A DNA stretch of 64,000 nt from Trileptium ribeirensis. Taxonomy: Eukaryota > Nematoda > Enoplea > Enoplida > Thoracostomopsidae. This document shows positions 36,801 through 50,294 of this stretch, piece after piece (position 1 is the first letter of the stretch; each line of letters starts with the position of its first letter). The translations under genes were made by a program, and so were the position numbers. The stretch is from contig JASANE010005003.1 of assembly GCA_030248225.1 (NCBI GenBank), positions 33,139 through 97,138 of the forward strand, read 5' to 3'. Below the pieces are notes generated by a model. That model was not told the origin of the DNA. It saw nothing but the letters and a program-made list of their open reading frames with translations, and did no database searches.

Positions 36801-39800
36801 AAAGTGGTTTCGATTTGGAGCACACTGCCTTCTCATCTCGAGATTAGTGACATGTAAAAATAGTTCTGCGACAAGAGTGATTTCGATTTGGAGCACACTG
36901 CCTTCTCATGTCGAGATTAATGACATGTAAAAATAGCTCTGCGACAAGAATGATTTCGATTTGGAGCACACTGCCTTCTCTTGTCGAGATTAATGACATG
37001 TAAAAATAGTTCTGCGACAAGAATGATTTCGATTTGGAGCACACTGCCTTCTCATGTCGAGATTAATGACATGTAAAAATAGTTCTGCGACAAGAATGAT
37101 TTCGATTTGGAGCACACTGCCTTCTCATGTCGAGATTAATGACATGTAAAAATAGTTCTGCGACAAGAGTGGTTTCGATTTGGAGCACACTGCCTTCTCA
37201 TCTCGAGATTAGTGACATGTAAAAATAGTTCTGCGACAAGAGTGATTTCGATTTGGAGCACACTGCCTTCTCATGTCGAGATTAATGACATGTCAAAATA
37301 GTTATGCGACAAGAATGATCTCGATTTGGAGCACACTGCCTTCTCATGTCGAGATTAATGACATGTAAAAATAATTCTGCGACAAGAATGATTTCGATTT
37401 GGAGCACACTGCCTTCTCATGTCGAGATTAATGACATGTAAAAATAGTTCTGCGACAAGAGTGGTTTCGATTTGGAGCACACTGCCTTCTCATGTCGAGA
37501 TTAGTGACATGTAAAAATAGTTCTGCGACAAGAGTGATTTCGATTTGGAGCACACTGCCTTCTCATGTCGAGATTAATGACATGTAAAAATAGTTCTGCG
37601 ACAAGAAGATTTTATTTGGAGACACTGCCTTCTCATGTCGAGATTAATGCATATAAAAAAATTGTTTGGAATGATTTCGATTTGGAGCACACTGCCTTCT
37701 CATGTCGAGATTAATGACATGTAAAAATAGTTCTGCGACAAGAATGATTTCGATTTGGAGACATGTTTTTTTCGATGTCGAGATTAATGACACTAAAAAT
37801 AGTTCTGCGACAAGAATGATTTCGATTTGGAGCACACTGCCTTCTCATGTCGAGATTAATGACATGTAAAAATAGTCTGCGACAAGAGGCCCCACACTGC
37901 CTTCTCATGTCGAGATTAATGACATATAAAAATTGTTCTGCGACAAGAGTGATTTCGATTTTGAGATCACTTCCGTCTCATGACGAGATTAATGACATTT
38001 TAATATATCACTTCGACAAGAATGATTTCGATTTGAAGCACACTGCCTTCTCATGTCGAGATTAATGACACGTAAAAATAGTTCTGCGACAAGAATGATT
38101 TCGATATGAAGCACACTGCCTTCTCATCACGAGAATAAATACAAGAAAAAATTGTTCTGCGACAAGAGTGGTTTCGATTTCGATTTGGAGCACACTGCCT
38201 TCTCAGTCTCGAGATTAGTGACATGTAAAAATAGTTCTGCGACAAGAGTGATTTCGATTTGGAGCACGCTGCCTTCTCATGTCGAGATTAATGACATGTC
38301 AAAATAGTTATGCGACAAGAATGATCTCGATTTGGAGCACACTGCCTTCTCATGTCGAGATTAATGACATGTAAAAATAATTCTGCGACAAGAATGATTT
38401 CGATTTGGAGCACACTGCCTTCTCATGTCGAGATTAATGACATGTAAAAATAGTTCTGCGACAAGAGTGGTTTCGATTTGGAGCACACTGCCTTCTCATC
38501 TCGAGATTAGTGACATGTAAAAATAGTTCTGCGACAAGAGTGATTTCGATTTGGAGCACACTGCCTTCTCATGTCGAGATTAATGACATGTCAAAATAGT
38601 TATGCGACAATAGTGATTTCGATTTGGAGCACACTGCTTTCTCATGTCGAGATTAATGACATGTAAAAATAGTTCTGCGACAAGAATGCTTTCGATTTGG
38701 AGCACACTGCCTTCTCTGCGAGATTCATGACATGTAAAAAAATAGTTCTGCGACAAGAATGATTTCGATTCAAAGCACACTGCTTTTATATGTTGAGATT
38801 AATGACATGTAAAAATAGTTCTGCGACAAGAGGGTTTCGATTTGGAGCACACTGCCTTCTCATCTCGAGATTAGTGACATGTAAAAATAGTTCTGCGACA
38901 AGAATGCTTTCGATTTGGAGCACACTGCCTTCTCATGTCGAGATTAATGACATGTCAAAATAGTTATGCGACAAGAATGATCTCGATTTGGAACACACTG
39001 CCTTCTCATGTCGAGATTAATGACATGTAAAAATAATTCTGCGACAAGAATGATTCGATTGGAGCCCTGCCTTCTCTATGTCGAGATTAATGACATGTAA
39101 AAATAGTTCTGCGACGGTGTTTCGTTTGAGCACACTGCCTCTCATGTCGAGATTAGTGACATGTAAAAATAGTCTGCGACAAGGATTTCGATTTGGAGCA
39201 CTCTTCCCCATGTTGAGATAATGACATGTAAAAATAGTTCTGACAAGAATGATTTCGATTTTGGAGCACACTGCCTTTCTCATGTCAATATGCTTAAAAT
39301 AGTTCTCGACAAGAATATTCATTAGCACACTGCCTCTCATGAGAAATGACAATAAAAATTGCGCGACAAGAGCATTTCCCAATGAGCACACTCCTCTCAT
39401 GCAGATAATACATGAAAAAAGCCTGCGACAAGATATTTGATTTTGAGCATCACTGCTTCCTCCATCTGAGATTAATGACATGTAAAAATAGTTCTGCGAC
39501 AAGAATGATTTCGATTTGGAGCACACTGCCTTCTCATGTCGAGATTAATGACATGTAAAAATAGTTCTGCGACAAGAGTGGTTTCGATTGGGAGCACACT
39601 GCCTTCTCATCTCGAGATTAGTGACATGTAAAAATAGTTCTGCGACAAGAGTGATTTCGATTTGGAGCACGCTGCCTTCTCATGTCGAGATTAATGACAT
39701 GTCAAAATAGTTATGCGACAAGAATGATCTCGATTTGGAGCACACTGCCTTCTCATGTCGAGATTAATGACATGTAAAAATAATTCTGCGACAAGAATGA

Positions 39801-40372
39801 TTTCGATTTGGAGCACACTGCCTTCTACATGTCGAGATTTAATGACATGTAAAAATAGTTCTGCGACAAGAGTGGTTTCGATTTTGGAGCACACTGCCTT
39901 CTACATCTTCGAGATTAGTGACATGTAAAAATAGTTCTGCGACAAGAGTGATTTCGATTTGGAGCACACTGCCTTCTCATGTCGAGATTAATGACATGTC
40001 AAAATAGTTATGCGACAATAGTGATTTCGATTTGGAGCACACTGCTTTCTCATGTCGAGATTAATGACATGTAAAAATAGTTCTGCGACAAGAATGCTTT
40101 CGATTTGGAGCACACTGCCTTCTCATGTCGAGATTAATGACATGTAAAAATAGTTCTGCGACAAGAGTGATTTCGATTTGGAGCACACTGCCTTCTCATG
40201 TCGAGATTAATGACATGTAAAAATAGTTTTGCGACAATCGTGATTTCGATTTGGAGCACACTGCCTTCTCATGTCGAGATTAATGACATGTAAAAATAGT
40301 TCTGCGACAAGAGTGATTTCGATTAGGAGCACACTACCTTCTTATGTCGAGATTAATGACATGTAAAAATTG
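33856..40372. repeat. 73-bp satellite, about 89 monomers
   Basis: Head-to-tail monomers of 73 bp containing TTCTGCGACAAGAATGATTT, GGAGCACACTGCCTTCTCATG and the dyad CATGTC-GAGATTAAT-GACATG. Variants recur in a fixed order. A monomer with CATCTCGAGATTAGTGAC is followed by one ending in GACATGTC, and then by one with AGTTATGCGACAAGAATGATC. This gives blocks repeating at about 292 or 365 bp (4 or 5 monomers). Minus-strand frames through it only reflect 73-bp phasing. Homogeneity is high except at 39050-39480. Confidence 0.97.
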
Positions 40373-41200
40373 CTGAAGCTCTAAAACGTTATAAGTTCAA
40401 CTATTTTTGTGTTATAAATAGGTTATTTAACTATTAAGTTAAATTGTACGATGGTTTTGTTCCTTTCAGCTGCTCATCTACCAATGTTTAGTGCGACAAG
40501 ATACAATTTTGTTTTGGGGTTGATCACTTCTGTAGTGGTTTGTAATTTGGTTGAGTTTTCTTTTATTAATTAAATTTACTACTTGAGGTTTTCCACGTAG
40601 ATATAGCGGTTACAAATCCCTGCAAACCGTGTTTGCAAGGCTTACCCGATATATGCTTCACTTTCCTCAATAACTCAAGCCTCAAGTTTCAAGGTATTTA
40701 AAAAGTAGTTTTCAAAGCGTTTAAATATTCAAAACAAGTATTTTCAATTCTGTTAAGAACCTCGTATTTAGGTTTTACGTATATTTGCTACACAGATTCC
40801 AGAATACGTTATAGCTTAATGTCTGAGTACATACAATTTGGTTCCGAACATTAAATCGAACTTTGGGTTGACCGAGAAATTCAGTTTATTTTCCACATTA
40901 TTTTAATGATATACCATTAAGTATAGATTATGTTATGACTTTGGCTTGTAACAGCAAACAACAACCTTGAATTCGCAAAACATACATTCTATTGAAGATT
41001 CACATTTAAAGTTCATAATTATTACATAATTTGTGCAAAAAAGGCTGGGTCGTCTTGTCCCCTTACCGATACCTCTAAAGACCCATGAAGAGACCTAAGG
41101 TCTTTACCATATTTATTTTAAGCTAATAGTGATTGTAATAAAAAAGTGAGGATGTATAAATCCATATTTTCAAAACCAAAACAATTCAAAAATATAGCTG
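40373..41200. other. AT-rich flank of the satellite
   Basis: No gene is seen. A decayed monomer-like stretch (GCGACAAGATACAATTTTG) occurs near 40492, which suggests the array once reached further right. Otherwise unremarkable. Confidence 0.4.
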
Positions 41201-41224
41201 CAGTCAATTTTAACATGACAGTGT

Positions 41225-41790
41225 TAAATCCATTTGCGGTTAATGCTTTTGAGGTGCTAGATTATGAAAAGCGAAACCCGAATAGATCAGAATTAGGTAC
41301 TTAATATTATTATATTTATGCGCCACGAAACCTAAATTTTAGCATTGGCCATTTTACTTTGTATTAGTAGATGCGATATCCTCGGTTATTCATGATATAG
41401 GAAACTCGATTTGACAAGAACTAACAATTTCCAGCAACATCGTTTCCGGTTTTCAATGGTGTTATTTTATGAAAGCTGAAAGTCCATTTGCAGTTTATGC
41501 GTTTGATGTGCTAGATTATGAAAAGCGAAAGGCGAATAGAACAAAATTAGGTACCTAATATGATTATATTTATGCGCCACTAAACCTAAATTTTACCATT
41601 AACCATTCTATTTTGTATTAGTCGATGCGATATCCTGTTATCCAAGAAGTAGGATACTCGATTTGACATGAACTAACAATTTCCAACAACATCCTTTCCG
41701 GTTTTCAATGGTGCTATTTTATGAAAACTGAAACTCTGATAATTTAAAATTAGTTACTACTCTTGTATTTATGAGCGACTAAACTTACAA
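41225..41790. repeat. 254-bp tandem duplication, two full copies and one partial
   Basis: Matching text such as CCATTTGC, GTGCTAGATTATGAAAAGCG and TTATATTTATGCGCCAC recurs at a spacing of 254 bp (starts 41230 and 41484). A third, shortened unit begins near 41735. Non-coding. Divergence of a few percent to about 15 percent by eye suggests a moderately old duplication. Confidence 0.8.
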
Positions 41791-42204
41791 CAAACCCATT
41801 GTATATCCATTTTTGAAATAATTAATGTAGAATACATATCCAATGTTGCGGGAGAAACATGAAATTCTATTAGTTTCATAGTTTTAGATTTTTGTAGTTC
41901 AATAAACTTTATTACAAATTCAATCCGTGACGTAATGCGCTCCATGGCACTACAATGTATCAGTTATTGCTCGCGAACATAACTTTTTAAATCAATTTAG
42001 GCTAATTTCGTTGACAAAGAAATTTGATGCTCGCGTACAGCAAATATCTTATGTAATAAGAAAGTTTGGTGATTTAAGGCACAAGTATCCGAGGTCTAGT
42101 CGGGGCGGGGAGGTAGCGCCAATCAGGGGTTTACAGCAGGCAAAGAGATGGTAGCCTGAGGAATAAATGTTCGAACTTTTTATAAAATCATAATTTTCTT
42201 CAAT

Positions 42205-42610
42205 TTTGTCATAATTTTCCATCTTTCGACTATTTCTCCAACGTTTAAAAATTAGTGCCAATATTCCCCAACTTTTTCCAGTTGTCTGAAAATTTTCCAC
42301 GCACTTTGTGCTCTTAAGGGAGCCGATCCGATAGACTTCAGGAGTCTGACGTTCAAGAAATCCCTGCGGCCCATTTATACACCTATGGAGACAGTGCAGG
42401 ATAAGTTTACCTTCACATTGAACTACTCGAAAATTTTCCATTTTTTGACTATTTTCCCCAACGTTTGAAAATCAGTGCCAATATTATCCAACTTTCATGT
42501 GCCAATATCGCAACTTTTACTGCCAATAATCCCCGTTCAAGGAACCACCGCTGCCCCTTTATCCACGTATAGAGACAGTTCAGCATAAGTTTACTTTTGC
42601 ATTAATCGTA
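42205..42610. repeat. irregular duplication with pyrimidine-rich text
   Basis: Two related blocks share GACTATTT, CCAACGTTT and AGTGCCAATATT (42227 and 42448), and GAGACAGT, CAG and ATAAGTTTACTTT-like text (42389 and 42571). The offset is about 180-220 bp, so it is not a clean tandem copy. A 130-codon minus-strand frame at 42049-42441 crosses it and has no recognisable domain. Confidence 0.55.
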
Positions 42611-43508
42611 ATCACTTTCTGCTAATTATTCCCGTCATTAGTATAAATCTGCACATCACAATCGGTCGACTGATGTGGTCTTTTATTGCGTTCTGAGGTG
42701 GATCTACATTGAGGGTCAGCGTTGAAGAACAATCCTAATTTAGTCGTTTGCCGCTTCCGTGGCTTTAGATACAGCAATATTTAGTTGGGCATCTGTCAAT
42801 TGTTTGGCGGAATTCGTCGAAATTATACCCTCGGTATGTAAAATTAGGCATGTGTTAAGATCATATATTAGGATCTTTCTTATTGATATAACAGCTGATG
42901 TCACAAAGTAAATTACACTATTATATAAATTTTACAGAAAAAACTATGCAATAGTACAATGTCTCTATTCTTCGAATTGAATACAATCCATTTAAAACTG
43001 TCCGTTTATCATAAGTGGGTCTACGATGTCCCAGGGGATAGTGGGCGCTCGCTAAAGATGTCGTCGTCGGGGAGATTAGCGGGTCTGCGGGAACGGGGAG
43101 GTCGTCAGGATGGGATTCATTGTTGAAATTCTGTAGAGACTAAAAATTGACCGAAGTTTCCTTCGATTTTTACAATTTTCCATCGATTTTTGTCAAACAA
43201 TATCCCGATTTTTGCAAGTTTTCCCCAATTTTTGCCTATTTATTTTTCCCAAATTTGTCCCGAGTACAACATAATGAACGTGCGTTGTTTTTTCTTCGCT
43301 GTACACACTGAGCACTTTGATTTGATCCTTTGTGTAACGCACCATTAGCATTATATATCTACATCTTTAGGCTGTGTGTATTATTTAACCTTCCGCAAAC
43401 ATATAAACCCTATTTATAAAAATGTACAAATTGTATTGCATCAAATCAAAATTCATCTGCAAATTTGTCGATCAGTCAATAGTAGCAAGACTGTATTAGG
43501 AAAGAGTA

Positions 43509-43654
43509 TGACACTTCACTGCACTCTAATGTTAGCCCGTGTTTGATGATACAAGCGTTTTCGGCCTGACCACCCCCACCCAGAAACTGGGGGTCAAGTC
43601 GAACACGCACGTATCATCAAACACGGGCTAACATGTGAGTGCAGGGAAGTGTCA
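43509..43654. mobile_element. 146-bp hairpin element, MITE-like
   Basis: Arms at 43509-43552 and 43611-43654 are reverse complements at 41 of 44 positions, with a 58-bp centre that has its own small hairpin (ACCCCCA...TGGGGGT). To the right follow three units of about 35 bp starting GAAGTGTCATG (43646-43740). The compact near-perfect inverted repeat is like a miniature foldback or MITE, but no target duplication could be assigned. Confidence 0.65.
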
Positions 43655-43744
43655 TGAAATGTGATTGTTTTAGTGCCTGAGAAGTGTCATGAAATGTGAT
43701 TGTTATAGTGCAGGGAAGTGTCATGTAATGATTGCTTATGTGAA

Positions 43745-44685
43745 TGTGAAATGTGTCAACTTCCAATTGCCGCGCAGTTTTAGTCACGAAATGTGACTGG
43801 TCCGAAATAAGTTCGACGTGGGCGTATAAAAACTTCGATTTTTTTATTTCCGTTCATGCAAAGTGATGTTAGCGTCGGGGTGAGATGTAACGCTATTTCG
43901 TGGAAGTATGCAAGCGCATGCACCGGCCTATGGCCGTCAAATTGTTTCTATGTTCGAGTATTTGGTGTGTATCAAACCTCGAAGTCTAACAAATTGTTAT
44001 GTAAGTCCTGATCTGGGTCCCCTGAAATGTAAATCTTGAATTTGGCCACCTCAGGGGTAATTCCAGTTCACACCATAGTATCTTTCCGGGAATCCAGTTC
44101 AACCCGAAATGCAATTTAGTGGAATTTTTGTGCAAGTAAGGCTCGAATAATGCCATGGTTTCGAACAAAGTATGTATATGGTAGAGAAACAAAGTTTGAT
44201 GTCTGCACTGTGAAACTTTCAAATTTGAAACAAAAATATTCGTTACATTATAGATCGTTTCAACAACCTTATACGTTTTAAATATCAAGCGGCTATGGCG
44301 TTATCCTAGAAGCAAACAACTTGTGCCTAACGTTCCAAATTTAAAATGAAATATTCATTTTTATCCTTACAACACAACAACAAAGAAGTTTATTAACAAA
44401 TAGCATACCGATATCTGGCAAATCAGCGTAACGATATTAAGGCATGGCATCAGGCGTTAAGGCCATCATTGGAAGCTCGAAACTTATGCAATCGATTACT
44501 AAGATCGGGTGTACCGGTTACAAAATCTAATCACACAATAAATACATAAGCAAATTATAAATAAAATATAAGTTAATAAACCTAAATTCAGCCGAAAAGG
44601 AAGGAAGTCCACTTACATTCGGTGAAAATATAGCGCGTAAAACGTTAATTTTTATTAAGCGAGTAAATAGCATTTCAGATAATTA
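43745..44685. other. unassigned AT-rich sequence
   Basis: It contains the small dyad GTCACGAAATGTGAC near 43782 and a 100-codon minus-strand frame (43986-44288) that I do not recognise and cannot support as a gene. Nothing else is seen. Confidence 0.3.
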
Positions 44686-44689
44686 AAAA

Positions 44690-44900
44690 GGTTTCTATTA
44701 AACTGTAAAAAATGGCTCAAGTCAAGCTTGTTTAAAAGTGCTCTGAATTTTCTGCAGTCGGATGATCCTACGCGAGGTTCACAGCAAACAAAACTAGGCA
44801 ATTTATTCCACGCATTCATACTTCTCACCGCAAAGCTATGTTTATACCAGTTTGAATGAAACTTTGGTTTTATTAGTTTTCTTTCATGACCTTAATACAT
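44690..44900 (-). pseudogene. LINE reverse transcriptase C-terminus, second fragment
   Basis: Minus-strand translation gives SHERKLIKPKFHSNWYKHSF, AVRSMNAWNKLPSF and KFRALLNKLDLSHFL, which is the WNxLP...F.xLLxKLDL ending of a jockey/CR1-type LINE ORF2. It resembles the fragment at 24.4 kb in layout but not closely in sequence, so the two come from different copies or families. The DNA to its right on the plus strand does not give a recognisable palm domain. Confidence 0.75.
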
Positions 44901-46076
44901 GAATGGGAGACTTTGTTCTCTAACACTTTATGGCATATCAATACAAAACAGCGACAGTTGCTCTTGGGTTGTTATTTCGTAGTAATTCAGAACACCATCA
45001 GCGTCTTACTGGGTCTCAGAAAATTAATATCTCATCATCAGCTTGACGAAAATGTCTGGATAATTAACTATACTGATTAAGATCATGTATGCGGCGAAAT
45101 ATCAAATAATTAGACTGTGTAATAAAGAACAATTTATTATCTAATAGAAACAATAGAGCAACCCGCAAAGTATACGCTTTGACATTTGCAATTCGTATGG
45201 TGACTAATGAACGTTATATCTAACATTTGTTTACAGTATTCAGACTAAAAAAGGAAACGGATATTGTTAATAGCGGCAATTCGTCATCGAGCCTGAGTAA
45301 ACCATACATTCGAATAACGATAACCACGCCGAATTGGATTTAAAAATGTCACAACAATATAGCGTAAAGAATACTTTTAAGTGATTTGCGAACTTTATGT
45401 GGATTTCCTTTGAAATAATGAATGTATTTTGTGATAGTAACGCGTAAAAAACTGTTTTGCACATTAATAATAATACATTTACATAGCTCCTTTTTCACGG
45501 AACGCGTTGCATCAGCGCTTTAAATGAGAATACGATAGGAAACAATATCAATCAATGAAAGCAGTCCCACGGTGCGTTAGGCAATTAGCATAATGATATT
45601 GTTATTAAAAAAGCTCCACTACGTCGTTGAAGCCTGTAACGAGGATTCAATTCGTTAAATAAATCAAACTACGTCTGCGCGATATGCTACCTATGTCCTA
45701 TATACGAACATAACTAAACACCCATGCTTCCACCCTTAAAGCTTTTCCGGTAAATATTCATAGACAATAGCATGTTTATAACCAAAAGCAGAGATTTTTA
45801 TAAAAAATGAGATGATAGTTGAAAAAGAAACCGTATGAACTAAATTTATTAAATGATAGACAATCGGTGCTTTCAACCTTGGCTAAGATGTCAAATTACC
45901 CAATACCGCTTTTTCGGTTGATGGAACTATGGTAGTGCGACTTGCAAGAATTTTAATGACTTTAATACTTCATGATTTTAATAAAACATTACGCTCATCC
46001 AAACTCATAAGAAAGCTGTTAACAAGGGCTCTCTAGATTTCCCTTCCACCACCCCCGAAAAGCCATCATACGCATC
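44901..46076. other. unassigned AT-rich sequence
   Basis: Only short chance frames are present. It ends with GCATC at 46072-46076, the left target duplication of the LTR that follows. Confidence 0.3.
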
Positions 46077-49000
46077 TGTGAGCTTATCGGCCTTCTCCGC
46101 AGCACGTTTCTTACCAAAACGTAACCGACATCTCCAATGGTGGCCGAAGGGAAGGGGGTAAAAGTAGGATGAGGTTGGAAATCATCCCAAAGTATAAGAA
46201 AAATCAAGATTAGGGGAAGGAAGCCACCAAGGGGATGTACCGGTCTACCAGCGGTCGGAGATACCCTTTGTCACGAAGTGAGAGTTGCGCGAGTTCCCAA
46301 TGGTAGACATGTCATTGTCCCGGGTAGGGATATCAAGGTTGTATCTGGATTATATGACCATTCCTAAAATAAATTGAGTTGGCCATGTGTAATGAATAAG
46401 TTACGTTAAACAATTGCTTGAGTAATTTAAGTGGAGCATTAGTTGTAGCTTATGTACTATTTGAATGGAACTATTTGTGGTATAAAAGTATCAGAGAAAC
46501 TGGAAAAAGGTGTGTTTACTTGAAGCAATAATTGTAAATGTAGCCTGGCTTGATTTCGTGCACTCGGCACCTTTCAGCCAAAGCGAATTTGAAATAATTT
46601 ATTTTGTGTAAGGTAAAATTTAGATAGCGAACACGAGTATCTGTGCTATTAAAGATCATACCCTGGCAATGTCCACAAGACGAGCCCTGGTTAATGAATT
46701 TTGATATTGGAAAAGTCTAAAGATTGGTTCAGTTAAATTTGAAACTAAATTTAAGTAATTTTGGTCAGCGTTGGCAAGCTCGAGTAAGAGTGCCGTCCAC
46801 GCTTAAGTATACCGTGGCAAATTCGCAAAACGAGCCGTGGTATAATGTTAAATTGAAGATAGAATTTAGAAAAAGTAGATTTTGATTGTGAATTAGAGCT
46901 TTGTGAAAAATTGGTATGTTAACAATGTGAAGTTGCGTATACATAATTTTAAGGAATGAAATGTTATCTTTAAACTACAGCGAGCTCGAGTGGCGAGTCT
47001 GTAGTATTTCGATAACTTGTTGTAAGATGTTGCATACAACTTGTTTGAGTATTTTAGTGCCCGTGTAGGCTGGCACAGAGTTTAATCTAGAGTTGTTTAA
47101 AAGCTTTTGTTTGTAGTCACGGACAAAACTTAATACTGTCACGGTGCGCCCGAGTAGGCCCGTGAACAGCTGAATTTAAATTGATATCGAGTAATGGTAG
47201 CGGATGAAATTGGTATTTTCAATAGCAAAGTAAATATTGAGAAATCTCATTAGCAAGAGGTGTCGGAGTAACAGTTGGTGGCATGTGTTACCCTACAGGT
47301 GTATGTAAATCCCCGAAGGAATTTAATCGGAAAACGTTGTCTTTACTTTTAGTTTACCTTAGTAGTTTGTCGGTATTAGAGGAGAAGTGAGCTGCATTAG
47401 CTCTGAAGGCATCCATGCTCTGGCTTAACTCAGCAAAGCGGCCCGAATTAAGACAAGGTATGGAGCTAAGAAGGTACTTTTATACATTCCGCAATGTCGG
47501 AATACCCTTTAGGTCCTACACAATAAACAAAACGTTTTACCTGTTTCGTGTGTAATATTAGTATGGGGTGAAGAAGAGTTGCATCAGAGCGCTAAAGCTA
47601 TTTCTATATACAGATCGCCTAAAATAAAATAATAGTTAGGGCAATTCGCAGTATACCCTAGTACCATCGACGCAGCACAGCCCTAGCCCTAAGGGTAAGA
47701 TAATACTGTCTTAGGCGTGCGCAGCACCATTTGAAGCTTAGAGACAACAAGATCCTAGGGATAGGTTGAGGCTAGCGTAAGGACAAATAGACGTTCCTTT
47801 AGAGGTGACCAGCACCTTTAGGTCGAATAACAAAATAGCTAAACAGTTAGTGATCGGCTCGAGTTTGATTAACCATACGAGTTTCGTGGAAAAATTTTAA
47901 TACCCGTTGTTAAGTAGAATTTTTATGAACAAGATAGCAAACGATATAACAATATTAGTACCCAAAGTATTATATGGAAAAGAAAAAAACTTAACAGCCC
48001 CGTCATTATGCACCTAGGGTAAGTAAATAACAAATAATAACACTAACAATGTATGAAGGTGATTCCTTTGTCCAGCAAAACGGAACGTATATATACAACG
48101 TGATAACAATTTTTGTATGGATTTTTGGACATTTTGATAATGGCATAGACTCGCGATAAGCATGTATTATGGGATACAAGTACCCGGATCGTAACTTTAC
48201 CTGAATAAGCTGTAGGCTTTGGGGATCTGAAAGCAAACTAAGAATTTTATGGGTTAGTGTTAGTGGGACAAGTAACACAGGATGCCCCTAAATAGAACGT
48301 GGGTGTTGGCCCATAACTGCCAAGCCCCCTAAGCGTAAAATTTCCCCGGCCTGTGCATTGGGCAACCCCTAGGCGAGGCTTGCGCGAAGACATAGTTCCG
48401 GTAACTAGGTCCCACCCTAGAGCATGCTACCAATGTCACAGCCTTCGACGATAGAGCAGCCCATGGTATGGCAGCCTGGAGTCCAACGGGTGGTAAAACG
48501 GTGCCGGAAAGGGAAAAAGACCAATCCCACCCAGAGGTTCCCGTTCAGGGGATGGGCTGCCCTTTTTCTGGTCTGCCTTAAACCCAGCCAGGGCTTACTA
48601 TGCCTAGCCACCCCGCCACCTCGGCAGGGTCCAGAAAATACAGGTACAACCTCCTGTATTGTCAGCTAAAGACTCTTACCATGGGGTTGCATATACACGC
48701 AGGCTGTGGGACACCTTAGTAATCCGGTACCTACGAGTAAATGCAAAGCGGACTAAACAAATTTTAGCTGCGTAGATATATCCATATAAGAGAGTTCCTA
48801 AGATTACAGAAGGAAAATCGGAAACCTAGAAATTTTAAAATGTAACCACTAACGGGATATTGAGCTATATAATTGTTTCAACGTGTCATTGGAAAATGTT
48901 TGAGAAGCAGACATAACGAACCATTTTTAATTCCAGGTAATCCAAGCAAAAAGATATATCAGAACAAAATAAAGAAAAGTTAATACTTTTACTAGAGACA

Positions 49001-50294
49001 GTTCTATTATAAGAATAATACGTAATTAAAAATAATAAAGAGCAATTATAAAAGTATTAATATGAAACAAATTGGCATGAAAACGCAGAAATACAAAAGT
49101 CGGCAAAGTCGTACGTATGTATGAAAACACACTAATTAATTATATAACAAGGACCAAAAACTATATACACGTCGCCGTTGTCATCCAATCGAATAATTAC
49201 GACTATTTCAGCCAAAATGGCTGCCGGCGCATGCGCAAAATATTTGAAAAAGCCAAATTTATTTAGTAATAATATTTACTATTTAGTAATATTGTTTTTA
49301 AAATTTTAAGAAATTTGTGAATTTGTAAGGTTAAAATGAGAGGAATTTAGGGGTGTTTTACTGGGATTAGGTAGATTTCCAACCAGTAATAGGTAGGTAA
49401 GACCCCAGTGAAGCATGTTGGAGGTTGGAGAAAAGGTATAACGTTGAAAAAGATTGAATATCGGGATATGAAGATTGAATTTGTGAAAAATAATAAAATT
49501 TAGAGAACACCAAAGGTTAAGAAAAATAAGATCATGGGATGATTAGGGTGTTCTAAGCCCAGGGAAAAGATGAAATATGGTCCCACCTTATAATAGGATT
49601 TGTTTCTGCTTGATAAAGCCCTAATATATTTATAATTTTATTAATAAAGTGAAAAAGTAAATTTTTGGGTGAAATAGAGTCTTGTGTCAGGGTATAGAAG
49701 TAATATATCACCAAATAGGGGTAAGTAAGGGGTTCACCCGAGTGAGGGTGGGTGTTACCCTACCGTGGACGAAATATGATTCACCCCACCGGGAGAAATT
49801 AATAATAAACCAGAGAGAAATGTGTTATTTAAACCAAAAGTAAGGGAATTTATAAATTTGTAAATTCCGACCCCATATTTAAGAAATAATAGTCCCCGAA
49901 ATAGGAGTAAAATGGGCTGGTTACCCAAGGTGTGGCCGCGTGCCATTCCGCTCGGGAAGCATAATCACCAGCCCCTCTTGGGAAAGTTTTGAAAATAGAA
50001 TTAATCTTGGTATTTGGTTGAAAATATTGAATATTATCGGATTTTAGTTTCTAATTAGTATTTTAAAATATAGGAACCAGGTAGCCCAAATGAAGAAAAT
50101 TAAGAATCCCCCATGTCCAAAATAGTAGAAAATGTTCTAGCAAGAGAGATAATAAGAGTCGCCCCTCTGGGAGGTCAAGGTCTCCCCAGGGAAGGAAAAT
50201 TAATTCATGTTAGTTTTAAGGTTGAAGTTGAAATGAGTGAAGTGTGATGTCTGGGGAGAGAAAATACAAGGTTGGACCTGCCCAAAAGTTGACA
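46077..50294 (-). mobile_element. very long solo LTR, 4218 bp, with GCATC duplication
   Basis: On the minus strand it starts TGTCAACTTTTGGGCAGG (plus 50294) and ends GCCGATAAGCTCACA (plus 46077). It is flanked by GCATC at 46072-46076 and 50295-50299. It is the reverse-orientation relative of the copies at 25-33 kb and has the same order of conserved blocks: the GCGCATGCGC pair at 49209-49237, the GGCAGACCAGAAA block at about 48330-48640, and the terminal block at 46077-46330. No protein-coding frame is conserved, so it is best read as a solo LTR. A size over 4 kb is exceptional for an LTR. Confidence 0.9.

Noticed and set aside
34347..39894. Many minus-strand frames of 60-169 codons reading HVINLDMRRQCAPNRNHS-type text
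   Set aside because: They are translations of the 73-bp satellite read through successive frames. There is no start or splice logic, and they change frame with monomer indels.
33856..40372. CRISPR array
   Set aside because: Monomers are contiguous 73-bp units without unique spacers, in eukaryotic-type repeat DNA.
46019..48669. Open frames on both strands within the reversed long LTR
   Set aside because: They are not conserved in frame between the three LTR copies, so they are unlikely to be coding.
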